A stretch of DNA of 64,000 bases. Origin: Ceratodon purpureus. Taxonomy: Eukaryota > Streptophyta > Bryopsida > Pseudoditrichales > Ditrichaceae. The stretch is taken from NCBI GenBank assembly GCA_014871385.1, contig CM026426.1, positions 51,942,478 to 52,006,477 of the forward strand, in the 5' to 3' direction. The position numbers and the translations under genes were made by a program. Below the pieces are notes generated by a model. The model was not told the DNA's origin and made no database searches. It worked only from the letters and a program-made list of their open reading frames with translations. Below, in pieces: positions 1 to 9,827 of this stretch. The stretch's first letter is position 1; every line of letters begins with the position of its first letter.

Positions 1-1342
1 ACCAAAATGTCTCATCGAGAATGGTACTCCGTACTTGACATGCTAAGGTGTGAGCTCGATACCCGTTTGACCGATTGAATAAAGTACCCACATATTCGTC
101 CCATTTCGGACTGGCTACCACCTGGATTAGTGCCTCCCTCAGTTCAAGCAATCGAACAATCATCAAGTACGAGCATCCAAATCTTGTCTCCGCTGGTAAC
201 AACAGAGACAACTTCGGGCTGAATTGGCGAAACAAAGCCATGGTGACATGACGGCGACGTATAAAATTTGGTATGCGTTTTGCCAAGGCAATCAGCTCTT
301 TGAAGGTTGCTTCCTTCCCCCAATCTTCTAGTAAGAGGTCCATGATGTGAGCTGCACAACCTTGCTTGTAAATGTGAGGATAAGCTTCAACCACCTGGTC
401 CATGGCTCCCAACATCGCACTAGCATTGTCGGAGCAAATCTGTACCACATTCTGCGGTCCAACATCTTTGATGTACTCTTTCAATTTCCCAGCTATGTAT
501 GCCTTTGATTTCTTGTACCCCGTTGTATCAATGGAACCCAGGAATATATCTCCTGCTGGACACACAAGCATGACATTCATCAACGGCCGATGAACAACGT
601 TGTCCCATCCATCCGAGCAAATAGTTGCCCCGTACAAGCTAATACACTGCTTCGTTTTCTCCTCTATTCTCAACTTGAGAAGCTGCTTTGTTGGCTGGAT
701 GTGCTTGGTTCGCATTGCGTTGTATGCTGGTGGACGGTAGACAAAACCCGCTTTCGATGTTGCCTCCACAGCAGCGATAAAAGATGGATGCCTAACCACA
801 TTGAAAGGCACATTCGCTTCATAAAAATAGGACGCCCATTTCTCATCCAATTCATTGCGCATCCCAATCTGATAGGCCTCGGTAAAACTTTGTTGCCGCA
901 TAGATCTTGGTGTACATGAATCGCCTCTGCTTATAGGCGAAGTTGACTGAGACGGTTGAACTTGGGAAATCCTCTCCTCTTGGACCTCCTCCGTTCTCTG
1001 AGGCACTTCCGTAGATTGCTCAGCAGGCATAGACTGGCTAGAACATGGTGCCAAGTGTGCCAAGTGTGCCTCGCCATCACCACCATCAGTGCCGTATATC
1101 TCCGCATGTGTCATTCTTTTTGGTATTACATTACCACAATTGGCAAAGCGCCTAAATACGGCGGCGGGGGCCTTGGTACAATGACTCTTGCTTGAACCTT
1201 CACCCCATCCATAGTGCTTGAAAGCTCTTTGTCGTTTATAACGAAAGGTGAAATTGCACCACACACATTTCACATGGTCCTTATCAATGAACGTCCACCA
1301 CGGAGCCCACTCAGCCGTCGACTGACGCTGTTGACCTGCCAT
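1..1342 (-). CDS. hAT-type transposase, BED-like zinc finger plus DUF659 (partial, runs off the window)
   Basis: The minus strand reads open from an ATG at 1342 to the left edge, 447 codons without a stop or intron. The N-terminus has a BED-like zinc finger, with a CVWC pair at about residues 26-29 and a later HY...SHC, in a WWTFIDKDHVKCVWC context. From about residue 200 it follows the DUF659 pattern of plant hAT transposases: TICSDGWDNVVHRPLMNVM, then QICSDNASAMLGAM, then GCAAHIMDLLLEDWG, then LLLPAETRFG. hAT transposases are RNase-H-fold cut-and-paste enzymes; the first catalytic aspartate normally lies in the CSDGW segment and the second in SDNA. The catalytic glutamate and the C-terminal dimerisation domain would lie beyond the window. 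A TATA box and a GCTCGCGC array lie upstream. Family call is strong; whether the gene is complete is unknown. Confidence 0.88.
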   Translation of the reverse strand, partial: MAGQQRQSTAEWAPWWTFIDKDHVKCVWCNFTFRYKRQRAFKHYGWGEGSSKSHCTKAPAAVFRRFANCGNVIPKRMTHAEIYGTDGGDGEAHLAHLAPCSSQSMPAEQSTEVPQRTEEVQEERISQVQPSQSTSPISRGDSCTPRSMRQQSFTEAYQIGMRNELDEKWASYFYEANVPFNVVRHPSFIAAVEATSKAGFVYRPPAYNAMRTKHIQPTKQLLKLRIEEKTKQCISLYGATICSDGWDNVVHRPLMNVMLVCPAGDIFLGSIDTTGYKKSKAYIAGKLKEYIKDVGPQNVVQICSDNASAMLGAMDQVVEAYPHIYKQGCAAHIMDLLLEDWGKEATFKELIALAKRIPNFIRRRHVTMALFRQFSPKLSLLLPAETRFGCSYLMIVRLLELREALIQVVASPKWDEYVGTLFNRSNGYRAHTLACQVRSTILDETFW

Positions 1343-1540
1343 TCTCCGTGTCTCTGAAAAAGTACAATGATCTCCTGTCTGCAAGTGTTAGTATGACACA
1401 TGTGAGAAAAAAATGGTATGTGTAGACATCAACCACAGGCCAATGTGATGCACATAGTCTCAAGCAAGGAGCCCACAAGGAGTTCCGGGACTAGAGGCCA
1501 TGATTTCAAATGATATTGGGCTTGGGCTAAGTTGGTGGCA

Positions 1541-1546
1541 TTTATA
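1541..1546 (-). promoter_or_regulatory. TATA box of the hAT transposase gene
   Basis: The minus strand reads GTATAAATG here, about 200 bp before the transposase ATG. It lies directly at the edge of the G/C array (1553-1944), so the order is array, TATA, gene, as for the kinase and RING genes. Confidence 0.55.
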
Positions 1547-1552
1547 CTTGTG

Positions 1553-1944
1553 AGGGGGGGGCGCGAGTTTCTCCAGGCGGGGGGGCGCGAGCGTGTGCAG
1601 GGGGCGCGAGTTTCTCCAGGTGGGGGGGGCGCGAGCTTCTCTTTCCAGGGGGGGGGGGCGCGAGCTTTTCCAGGGGGGGGCGCGAGCTTCTCCAGGGGGG
1701 CGCGAGCTTCTCCAACAGGGGGGGCGCGAGCTTCTCCGAGGGGGGGGGCGCGAGCTTCTCCAAGGGGGGGGGGGGGCGCGAGCTTCTCCAAGGGGGGGCG
1801 CGAGCTTTTTCAAGGGGGGGGGCGCAACCTACTGCAAAGGGGGGCGCGAGCTTCTCAGAGGGGGGGCGCGAGCTTCTGGAAGGGGGGGGGCGCGAGCTTC
1901 CAGAGGGGGGGGGGCGCGAGCGGGTTCAGGGGGGAGGCACCCTT
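1553..1944. repeat. Array 1 of GCTCGCGCCCCC units
   Basis: About 15 imperfect units of a run of G followed by CGCGAGCTTCTCC (plus strand). On the minus strand, which is the transposase coding strand, each reads GGAGAAGCTCGCGCCCCCC. The run of G varies from about 4 to 11, so unit length varies from about 20 to 27 bp. Long apparent reading frames rich in ARASPRGG or EKLAPP are translations of this repeat and not genes. Confidence 0.95.
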
Positions 1945-2153
1945 GTACGAGGGGCAGTCCCGGTGAATGGGCCATACAGTTTTTTCATTTTTTTTTAAAA
2001 ACAATTTTTCATTCCATTACAAAACCAACAATACCATTTCATGTTCCACCAAGGCATGTATACGCCGAAAAAAACGATTTATTAAAATATTCGAAATGTG
2101 CAAACAAGGCCACATAGGCAATCAAAATGTTCCAAACGTAATTCACTATGGAA

Positions 2154-3737
2154 CTACAATGTGTATCTAAAACAACCATTGGGAGCTTGGAAGTTGTAAG
2201 GGGGGCTCATCAAATCATTCACAACTTTTGCAAGTGAAAGCCTCTTTGTAGGATCTTCGTTAAGCAAGCCATCCAACTTTGATGAGAATACAATCTTTGA
2301 GATTGAATCCTTGAAGAGTTCTGGGCAATCTTCTTCTCTCCATATCTTCTTTGCCAAATGGCCTACCGAAAATGCATCAGATAGCGTCGTACATGGATGC
2401 ATCCTCTTCATGCGCTCCAAATTCCGTTCCTCATCATCTTTTTTGCCATATAAAAAGAACAACTCCGGTGCAACTCCTACCCTCCTCTCCTTTACTTGTA
2501 CAAGTTCATCGGGGTCCATCACACCATAAGGGGAGGCCTTGTTCTCAATGACTCTGCTTGCCACACCCCAATCGCACACACCAATATATACTTTATTCTT
2601 GTCATGAGGTGGAAAGTGGAGTAGAATGTTGGATGGCGTTAAGTCGTTGTGGAGGATTTCAGCCTTATGGACTATGTCCATAACGTAGATGAGACTCCAC
2701 GCCAACATTCCCCGATTCTTTCGGTAGGCAACAATTCTTTGGCACTCTTCCATGGGCATATCCCTCGACTTCAAAATTTCTTTGTAATCTATTGCCTCGG
2801 ATGCCTTCTCATTTATCTTGAGGAAGTTGCGGAGGCAATCTCCATTCCACCACAGGGTATAAGCTTCCATGGTCTTAGCGTGAATGGCCCAAAATTTTAT
2901 CACACCCGGATGCTCTACGGGGTTAACCGTGGCCTCAATCGCCCGTTCCTCTCGCTTCTTCACTTCGGTTTTAGCCTTGGAAAGTTTTCCCGCAAATTCT
3001 ATGTGAATTGGAATTTTCTTCATATTGGCTATTCGCACTTTTCGCACTTTGCCATACCCCCCCTCGGCATTGAAGCCAGATAATGGCACAACCTTGGCCG
3101 TAACTGGAATCCATATCAATGCACCATACATGTGTGCTTCCAATGCTGAGTTCAATGCTTGCTCATTCCAAGGCATAATCTTTGTTTTCCCCTTAGAACA
3201 TCTCTGACATGCCTCCTTGAACCGTTGTCAGTTTTTGAATAAACACTTTGTCTTGGTTGCTCCATTCTTCGCCTTGTGGTTTCTTGACATGTGATTCAAA
3301 CACATGAATGACATTTGTCGTAGCACTACTCACTTGTTGTGTCAACCACTTCGGGCTGTGAAAATACTTCGTCATGCAATCCATGTACATCTCTGATCCT
3401 TCCAATGCGCTCCAAAATTCCCTTTCCAAATCACGTTGGAGGTTGTAGATACCATCCTCTCCGTGATCAAGGTACATTGCCTTCAACATTCGTATGGTAC
3501 GGGCCTTGTAGTACTCGACGGCCACCTTCCTGATGAAATGCGTATACTCCAATGGTGGATAACCGTCATCCTTCTCGTGCGCTGGTAATACTCTTCTTCT
3601 TTTTACCCTTCGAGGCTAGATGAAGGAGTAGAACCACTAGAACCATGAGGTGTTACGCAACTCATAGGGTCCACCGCATCTGGAGCATCCAAGTCCACAT
3701 ACATAGGCCGCTTGCCGGAGCCTTGTCTAGAAGACAT
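2154..3737 (-). pseudogene. Protein-kinase-domain gene, frameshifted
   Basis: The reading frame starts at an ATG at 3737 (MSSRQGSGKRPMYVDLDAPD), shifts frame near 3605, continues through EYTHFIRKVAVEYYKARTIRML, shifts again near 3190, and runs to a stop at 2154. The last 340 codons are a protein-kinase fold: glycine loop GFNAEGGYG (34-42 of this part), candidate lysine in FAGK, catalytic loop HNDLTPSN (176-183), metal-binding DWG in place of DFG (202-204), APE (236-238) and DAFSVG in subdomain IX. The key residues are present, so the domain was probably active before the frameshifts. Both shifts sit beside short homopolymers (GGGTAAAAAG and TAAGGGGAAAA), so sequencing or assembly error is possible. 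It is on the same strand as the hAT transposase and shares its promoter arrangement; I infer it is cargo of the same element family. Confidence 0.8.
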
Positions 3738-3895
3738 CGCAAAGTAAATCCCTGAAAAAAAAATTCAACAACTTCCCCCCCCCCGCCCCAATGAAGACTT
3801 CCCACATAAGCAGTTCCAAGCAAGGCGTGTTTTCACACGTCAGGACAAGGAGCCGCAGTGGGAAGAAGTGAGGGGGGCGAGAGCTTCTCCCCACC

Positions 3896-3902
3896 TTATA
3901 TA
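3896..3902 (-). promoter_or_regulatory. TATA box of the kinase gene
   Basis: The minus strand reads GGACTATATAAGG about 160 bp before the ATG at 3737. The 11-mer GACTATATAAG is identical to that in front of the RING gene at 6221-6231. Array 2 begins immediately upstream. Confidence 0.65.
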
Positions 3903-3909
3903 GTCCCCA

Positions 3910-4120
3910 CGGACCCGCTCGCGCCCCCCCCCCCTGAACCCGCTTGCGCCCCCCTGTACCCGCTCGCGCCCCCCCCCTATACCCATTCGCGCCCCCCCCC
4001 GTACCCGCTCGCGCCCCCCCCCACCCGCTCGCGCCCCTGTACCCGCTCGCGCCCGTACCCGTCCGCGCCCCCCCCCCCTCCACCCGTTCGCGCCCCCTCG
4101 GACACGCTCGCGCCCCCCCC
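3910..4120. repeat. Array 2 of GCTCGCGCCCCC units
   Basis: About 10 units of ACCCGCTCGCGCC plus a C run on the plus strand, some with substitutions (CATTCGCG, CGTCCGCG). It lies immediately upstream of the kinase-gene TATA box. A diverged unit with the GGAGAAGCTC spacer of array 1 lies on the other side of that TATA box (about 3866-3892). Confidence 0.95.
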
Positions 4121-4270
4121 TTCCATTTGTTTTGGATCTCATTTTTTATTTTCTATTTTTCTTCTGGAAATAGTGAAATCTCTACACTACTTTCTAAGAG
4201 AAAAAAATAAAATAAAACAAATAAAAAATACAAAGTATTGGGATTTTATACTTGCACAACCTCTCATGCA

Positions 4271-5522
4271 GCTCTAGCCTCTCTTCCACTCCATGCTGTT
4301 GATTTAATTTTAAAACGTTATCTCCCAAACCAATTGCGTCGATCCCTTCTTTATGATTCTTTATAATATGTTAGAGCATTGTAGGATCCGTATGTACAAT
4401 GCATAATATTTTTTATTTTATTAAACTGTAATCCTACGTATTTCCACACCATGCTATTCTTTTTATTTTATTCCCTTTATCTCTTCCACTCCATGCTATT
4501 GATTTAATGTTATTCCGTTTATCTGCCAAACCAATTACATCGAGCCCTTCTTTATGATTTTTTTGTTTTTTTATTATATGTTAGAGCATTGTAGGATCCA
4601 TATGTTCAATGCATTATATTTTTTATTTTTTTAAACTCTAATCGAACTCTCTTCCACACCATGCTATTCTTTTTATTTTATCCCCTTTATCCCTTCCACT
4701 CCATGCTATTGATTTCATTTTATTCCGTTTATCTGCCAAACCAATGGCATCGAGCCCTTCTTTATAATTCTTTATATTTTTAATTATATGTTAGAGCATT
4801 GTAGGATCCATATGTTCAATGCATTATATTTTTTATTTTTTTAAACTCTAATCGAACTCTCTTCCACACCATGCTATTCTTTTTATTTTATCCCCTTTAT
4901 CACTTCCACTCCATGCTATTGATTTAATTTTATTCCGTTTATCTGCCAAACCAATGGCATCGAGCCCTTCTTTATGATTTTTTTGTTTTTTTATTATATG
5001 TTAGAGCATTGTAGGATCCATATGTTCAATGCATTATATTTTTTATTTTTTTAAACTCTAATCGAACTCTCTTCCACACCATGCTATTCTTTTTATTTTA
5101 TCCCCTTTATCCCTTCCACTCCATGCTATTGATTTCATTTTATTCCGTTTATCTGCCAAACCAATGGCATCGAGCCCTTCTTTATAATTCTTTATATTTT
5201 TAATTATATGTTAGAGCATTGTAGGATCCATATGTTCAATGCATTATATTTTTTATTTTTTTAAACTCTAATCGAACTCTCTTCCACACCATGCTATTCT
5301 TTTTATTTTATCCCCTTTATCCCTTCCACTCCATGCTATTGATTTAATTTTATTCCATTTATTTGCCAAACCAATGGCATCGAGCCCTTCTTTATAATTC
5401 TTTATATTTTTAATTATATGTTAGAGCATTGTAGGATCCATATGTTCAATGCATTATATTTTTTATTTTTTTAAACTCTAATCGAACTCTCTTCCACACC
5501 ATGCTATTCTTTTTATTTTATT
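4271..5522. repeat. 210-bp satellite with a 420-bp higher-order unit
   Basis: The marker TTAGAGCATTGTAGGATC recurs at 4371, 4581, 4791, 5001, 5211 and 5421, an exact 210-bp spacing. Two monomer variants differ just before the marker (TTTTTGTTTTTTTATT versus TTTATATTTTTAATT) and alternate for most of the array. As a result 4561-4980 is almost identical to 4981-5400, a 420-bp dimeric unit. The first copy is the most diverged. AT-rich, no coding potential. Confidence 0.95.
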
Positions 5523-5896
5523 CTAATATTAATACACTAATTTTCTTGTAGTCAACATTATATTATTCATGGTGCATTAGATCAGTATTCCGTTATGGGA
5601 TAACTCAGTTTCTAACCACCATGACATTTATTCATCTTGATAACTTCTTTCATCCCATGTTATTCATCCCTTTTTAGCCCGAGTCCCTTATTATAGTCAT
5701 GATTGTTTTTCTATAATTTGATTTCTCATCCCCAAATTATTCAAATCAGTATTCCTTATTTTCATATCCCTTTTTATTTTTTAATTTTTAATTTTATTTT
5801 AGAGAGAAATGGTGAAAAAATCCATTGCATTTGTTTTTATTATTGTCTTCCAACCTTCTTCAATTTTACTCCTAAGGAAATGAGAGTTTGTTTTAA
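5523..5896. other. AT-rich spacer, nothing recognised
   Basis: Sequence between the satellite and array 3. Short reading frames only; no repeat, gene or RNA was recognised. Confidence 0.6.
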
Positions 5897-6172
5897 GGGG
5901 GGGACCCTCTCGCGCCCCCCCTTGATCCCGCTCGCGCCCCCCCATACCCGCTTGCGCACCTCCCCCTGAACCCGCTCGCGCCCCCCCCCCATACCCGCTC
6001 GCGCCCCCCCATACCCGCTCGCGCCCCCTGCCTCGCTCGCGCCCCCCCCCCCCGAGACCCGCTCGCGCCCCCCCCTAAACCCGCGCGCGCCCCCCCTTAA
6101 TCCCGCTCGCGCCCCCCCCTCAGCCGCTCGCGCCCCCCCCGACCCCGCTCGCGCCCCCCGACCCCGCTCGCG

Positions 6173-6220
<48 letters not shown>
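5897..6220. repeat. Array 3 of GCTCGCGCCCCC units ending in a 48-base C run
   Basis: About 13 units of CCCGCTCGCGCC with variable C runs. It ends in 48 consecutive C (6173-6220) that touch the TATA box of the RING gene. The length of the C run should be treated with caution as an assembly or sequencing limit. Confidence 0.95.
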
Positions 6221-6221
<1 letters not shown>

Positions 6222-6223
6222 AC

Positions 6224-6230
6224 TATATAA
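6224..6230 (+). promoter_or_regulatory. TATA box of the RING-finger gene
   Basis: GACTATATAAGTG follows array 3 directly and precedes the ATG at 6566 by about 340 bp. The 11-mer matches the kinase-gene promoter. Confidence 0.65.
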
Positions 6231-6281
6231 GTGAAGGGGGCGCCCTCCCCCCCCCACTTTTTTTAGCTCCACCTTGGCACT

Positions 6282-6447
6282 CAGGCCTTGAACTACCTCG
6301 CGGTGGCTTATTGCTGAGTACTTGGGTGGGGTCTACAGTATTTTGACAACGCCACGTACCAGCTTTCAGCCTTATTTTGTACGCTCATCCGGGAATTCGG
6401 GCCCTAAACTACCTCATGGTGGCTTATTGCTGAATACTTGGGTGGGC
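6282..6447. repeat. Duplicated ~50-bp segment in the RING-gene leader
   Basis: TCAGGCCTTGAACTACCTCG...GGCTTATTGCTGAGTACTTGGGTGG at 6282-6331 recurs with few changes at 6399-6447 (spacing 117 bp). Both copies lie between the TATA box and the start codon. Confidence 0.8.
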
Positions 6448-6565
6448 CACAAAGTATAGTTACAATACCATAATCAACCACGGAGGAATATTTTAAAATC
6501 AATTGGGGGAAGTTTTGAGGAGTTGGTGTGTTTTTTAACACAGAAAACTTTACCGGTACACCACG

Positions 6566-8947
6566 ATGGAGGGATACCCAGATCCGGCGGAGGAAAGGCC
6601 ACTCACCAAGGCCGAAAAGAAAAAAATCAGAGATCGTGAACGGAAGCGTGGTGGCAAGAAGATGAAGAAGCGGCTTCATGTGCTGAACAACCCCACAAAG
6701 TTGGCATTTAGAGGTTGGCAAGATGAGCCGGAACCGTGGAAATATTCCACATGCGAGGAATTCATTGAGTGGTGCCACATCACAAAAATATTTCCACATG
6801 ATCGGCACAGAAAACACAGGATCTCAGACAAGGCTAACCTCTATTATTGCTTGAATGCGGAGTTTGTTGAACGTTCTATACAAGTTTACCAGCATCTATA
6901 CAAGCAACGATGTGTTGAACGCAATGAAGTACCATTGTTCATTTGCAGAATGGTGTATGCTGAGGTGGTGCTTCACAAAGTGGTGGATTGGTCCACCATC
7001 AAATCCACGCCGAGTGTTAGGGCGCCGACAGAGCGTGACATTCCCAAACAAAGGAAATACGCAGATGGTGGCCTGGGGAAAAAAATGAAGGAAAAAACAC
7101 AAGTGCGGGAGCCTGATACAGCAGAGTCTAAACCAGATTCTGATTCCGATGGTCGTCGTGGAGAACGTCCACAACGTAGAATTGCAGCACCAGCAAATAT
7201 GGCTGTAGAGCCTCCAATGAACCATCCAGCGGACGTCATAGAACCTCACGACGATGCGAACAACATCTTCGTGGAAAACAATCCAAATACGGCAGCTAAT
7301 TTGGACGTGGTCGGAACTGAACCTACGATGGTTCTTGGCATGCCGGTTCTAGTTAGAAATGACCAGTCTAACCAGACCGAGGAGGTCGGGGACTTACAAT
7401 TACAGCTAATAGAAAAGGATGGCTTCATTGCAGAGTTACAAGAGACCATCCGAAAACTACGATTGGAATCAGCAGCAAAAGATGCAGTACTATCAGATTT
7501 GCGCAATCAATTGCAAGAACGAGAAAGACCTCAGTCTTCTCAAGCGAATGATATACCTGTAGTTCAAGATCCAATGTTGGTGGATGAATCTTACATCAAC
7601 AACACGGTTGATGTTGCAACGGCCGGTGTGTTGGAGAATATTTTCACTCCAGCAAAACGACGACGAGTTGGAGTGATATTGCCTCCACCAGCCCCATACC
7701 CGCGACCCTATGTGGACATCGATGGACCATTAAGTCAAGATTCCTTGTCATTTCCACCCGATGCTCTAACGGGAGAAGTGGAGACATTGAAGAGAGCCAA
7801 TAATGATTTGCGGCTCCTTGTTTTTAAGTTTGCTAAAGCATACTACGAGTGGAAAGTGGCAACCATTCTCAGCGTTGATCGCGGTTGCCAAATTGCATTA
7901 GAGTTCAAGAAGATCGACGAATCGTACTTGCAACACAACAGACGAAGGAATTTTGGCCTCACTTCATGGACTAACGCAGATGATATGTATCCAGATACCA
8001 TGCCAAAGCAAGAATCGAATCCTGAACTCATAGATTGGGCCAAGTTGAATTTCGATGTAAAGAACGCAACTTCGTGCCATGATCTTCAAATGAAGGAAGG
8101 AGTTAATAGCAGAAAGCTTTGGCCAAATCCTCAACCGTGGGTGATGGATGGTTCAAAAGAATGCCCTGTGTGTATAAATACATTTGGTCCTGAGGGTGGA
8201 TGGGCAGTTGGATCATGTACCCACATGTTCCATCCTATGTGTTTAATTAACATTTTTTTGGTAAGGAGATTTTGCCCGGTGTGCAAATCCCCGTTCCATG
8301 AACGCTTGTACGAGGTTTTTGGACTCACTCCATACATGCCACCAAGCCATGAGAGAAATCCCGAAAACACACCAGGTGAACAGTACCGCAACATGTGGGG
8401 GGAAGATTTGATTTGGAGTTGGCGGGCCCAGACTCACTCGGTCTTCAAGAGCAATGTAAGTGACGAGTTGGGATGGGAGGATGACCCCAATCAAATTGTG
8501 AGGGTGGCAAAGAAGATAATTGGATCAAAGAAGGAGGACCAAGGAAAACGAAATTTCTTCTATCAGACTTTGAATGGATACTGGGATCCGAAGCATAGGA
8601 AGTTCCAACTTGGTAATCACCCAAAAGGCCTCATATGGAACAAGGACGGGGAATTGGTTACAGACCTCGAAGGTCAATTCATGTCTTTGACCGCCCGTGA
8701 TGCAGTCCAAATGTCTCTTTCGGAGTGGAAGTTAATTTTCAAACATGAGGCTGTTGACTTTCTTCTGGAGGAACACTCTCCACAGACATTGCGTACATTG
8801 AGAGAATTGAGGAACTCGCAAATTTTGCGTTCTCTCAGTGAAAGTGATGGCCCATTCCGGCGAACACGGACGAGAGCCAGGCGCAGCTTGACGCTGGACG
8901 ATGGAGCGGGACCAAGTGGCACAGCGGGAGTAGATGCAGATGAATAG
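6566..8947 (+). CDS. RING-H2 finger protein with coiled coil, probably element-encoded
   Basis: An uninterrupted 793-codon frame from the first ATG after the TATA box. The N-terminus is basic (KAEKKKIRDRERKRGGKKMKKR, likely nuclear). A helical segment at about residues 90-150 (SDKANLYYCL..., VYQHLYKQ, HKVVDWSTI) aligns by eye with the 'VYG.ALDNK' domain of the block E genes. A coiled coil spans about 275-325. A RING-H2 domain lies at about 532-575: C-x2-C-x14-C-x-H-x2-H-x2-C-x10-C-x2-C, all eight zinc ligands present. RING-H2 domains usually recruit E2 enzymes in ubiquitin ligases; the substrate is unknown. The C-terminus is arginine-rich and acidic. It is the only long intact gene besides the hAT transposase in block A. 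Confidence 0.85.
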   Translation: MEGYPDPAEERPLTKAEKKKIRDRERKRGGKKMKKRLHVLNNPTKLAFRGWQDEPEPWKYSTCEEFIEWCHITKIFPHDRHRKHRISDKANLYYCLNAEFVERSIQVYQHLYKQRCVERNEVPLFICRMVYAEVVLHKVVDWSTIKSTPSVRAPTERDIPKQRKYADGGLGKKMKEKTQVREPDTAESKPDSDSDGRRGERPQRRIAAPANMAVEPPMNHPADVIEPHDDANNIFVENNPNTAANLDVVGTEPTMVLGMPVLVRNDQSNQTEEVGDLQLQLIEKDGFIAELQETIRKLRLESAAKDAVLSDLRNQLQERERPQSSQANDIPVVQDPMLVDESYINNTVDVATAGVLENIFTPAKRRRVGVILPPPAPYPRPYVDIDGPLSQDSLSFPPDALTGEVETLKRANNDLRLLVFKFAKAYYEWKVATILSVDRGCQIALEFKKIDESYLQHNRRRNFGLTSWTNADDMYPDTMPKQESNPELIDWAKLNFDVKNATSCHDLQMKEGVNSRKLWPNPQPWVMDGSKECPVCINTFGPEGGWAVGSCTHMFHPMCLINIFLVRRFCPVCKSPFHERLYEVFGLTPYMPPSHERNPENTPGEQYRNMWGEDLIWSWRAQTHSVFKSNVSDELGWEDDPNQIVRVAKKIIGSKKEDQGKRNFFYQTLNGYWDPKHRKFQLGNHPKGLIWNKDGELVTDLEGQFMSLTARDAVQMSLSEWKLIFKHEAVDFLLEEHSPQTLRTLRELRNSQILRSLSESDGPFRRTRTRARRSLTLDDGAGPSGTAGVDADE

Positions 8948-9198
8948 GAATAGTTACAACTTAGTACTAAGTGACTAGTTTTCATATACTACAGTTTTTG
9001 TAATGTTTTGGTTTGAATTGGTAATGAAATGCTTTTACTTTCATAAATGTATACAACTTTGCAAAGTCCATGTATTTTGGCTCACGAGTATCTCATTTTT
9101 TCTATGCTAAATTTACACTTTTGTCATTGCGCTTAGCCCGAATATATTATTTTGATGAAAATGTTAGGTTGTTTTGCATTGTCAAAAATTTACTATCT

Positions 9199-9447
9199 AC
9201 CCCGCTCGCGCCCCCCCTGAACCCGCTCGCGCCCATTCCCCCTGAACCCGCTCGCGCCCCCCCTTGAACCCGCTCGCGCCCCCCCTTGAACCCGCTCGCG
9301 CCCCCCCTGAACCCGCTCGCGCCCCCCCCCTGAACCCGCTCGCGCCCCCCCTGAACCCGCTCGCGCCCTCCCCTGAACCCGCTCGCGCCCCCCCCTGAAC
9401 CCGCTCGCGCCCCCCTGAACCCGCTCGCGCCCCCCTTGTACCCGCTC
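9199..9447. repeat. Array 4 of GCTCGCGCCCCC units
   Basis: About 12 very regular units of TGAACCCGCTCGCGCCCCCC downstream of the RING gene. Unlike the other three arrays it has no convincing TATA box and gene next to it. It may be a subterminal repeat of the block A element. Confidence 0.93.
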
Positions 9448-9827
9448 TCGCCCCCTATACATGCTGGCACCCCTTTTGCATATGTGGAATTCCCCGTCAT
9501 CGTTCGTTGTCCATGTCATCAATATGTTTCCCCTATAGGTAAGTTGTAAAAAAAAAAAACTAACTTAGTAATTTTCCTCCTCCCCTCAATGTCCGATTGT
9601 GTCCGGGGACCGACCGGTCCGTTCGTCCGTCCGTCCGTCTATGTCCGGAAATTTTGCCCATGTCCGTCCGAATAGACAACCCTGTTTGGAAAAAGGGAGA
9701 GCGTACAACTTGGCATTTACCGAAAATTTATTCATATTTGGCAGTACAAACATCTAACACAATCCTAGCGCCCGATCACTACACTAAATTATCAATGCAG
9801 GCATTTAAAAGATGGACTAGGCCTGAT
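9448..9827. other. Block A/B junction with a GTCCG-rich run
   Basis: Noncoding. Between about 9590 and 9690 the pentamer GTCCG recurs many times (for example four in a row in CGTCCGTCCGTCCGTC). This may be an element terminus; the matching other end is not in the window. Confidence 0.4.

Noticed and set aside
1429..2117. Long Pro/Arg/Gly-rich reading frames on both strands
   Set aside because: They are translations of the G/C-rich tandem array in several frames; the same happens at arrays 2 and 4.
4371..5430. 210-bp repeats as a CRISPR or tRNA/5S array
   Set aside because: AT-rich with no RNA promoter boxes or cloverleaf pattern; period and homology fit a satellite.
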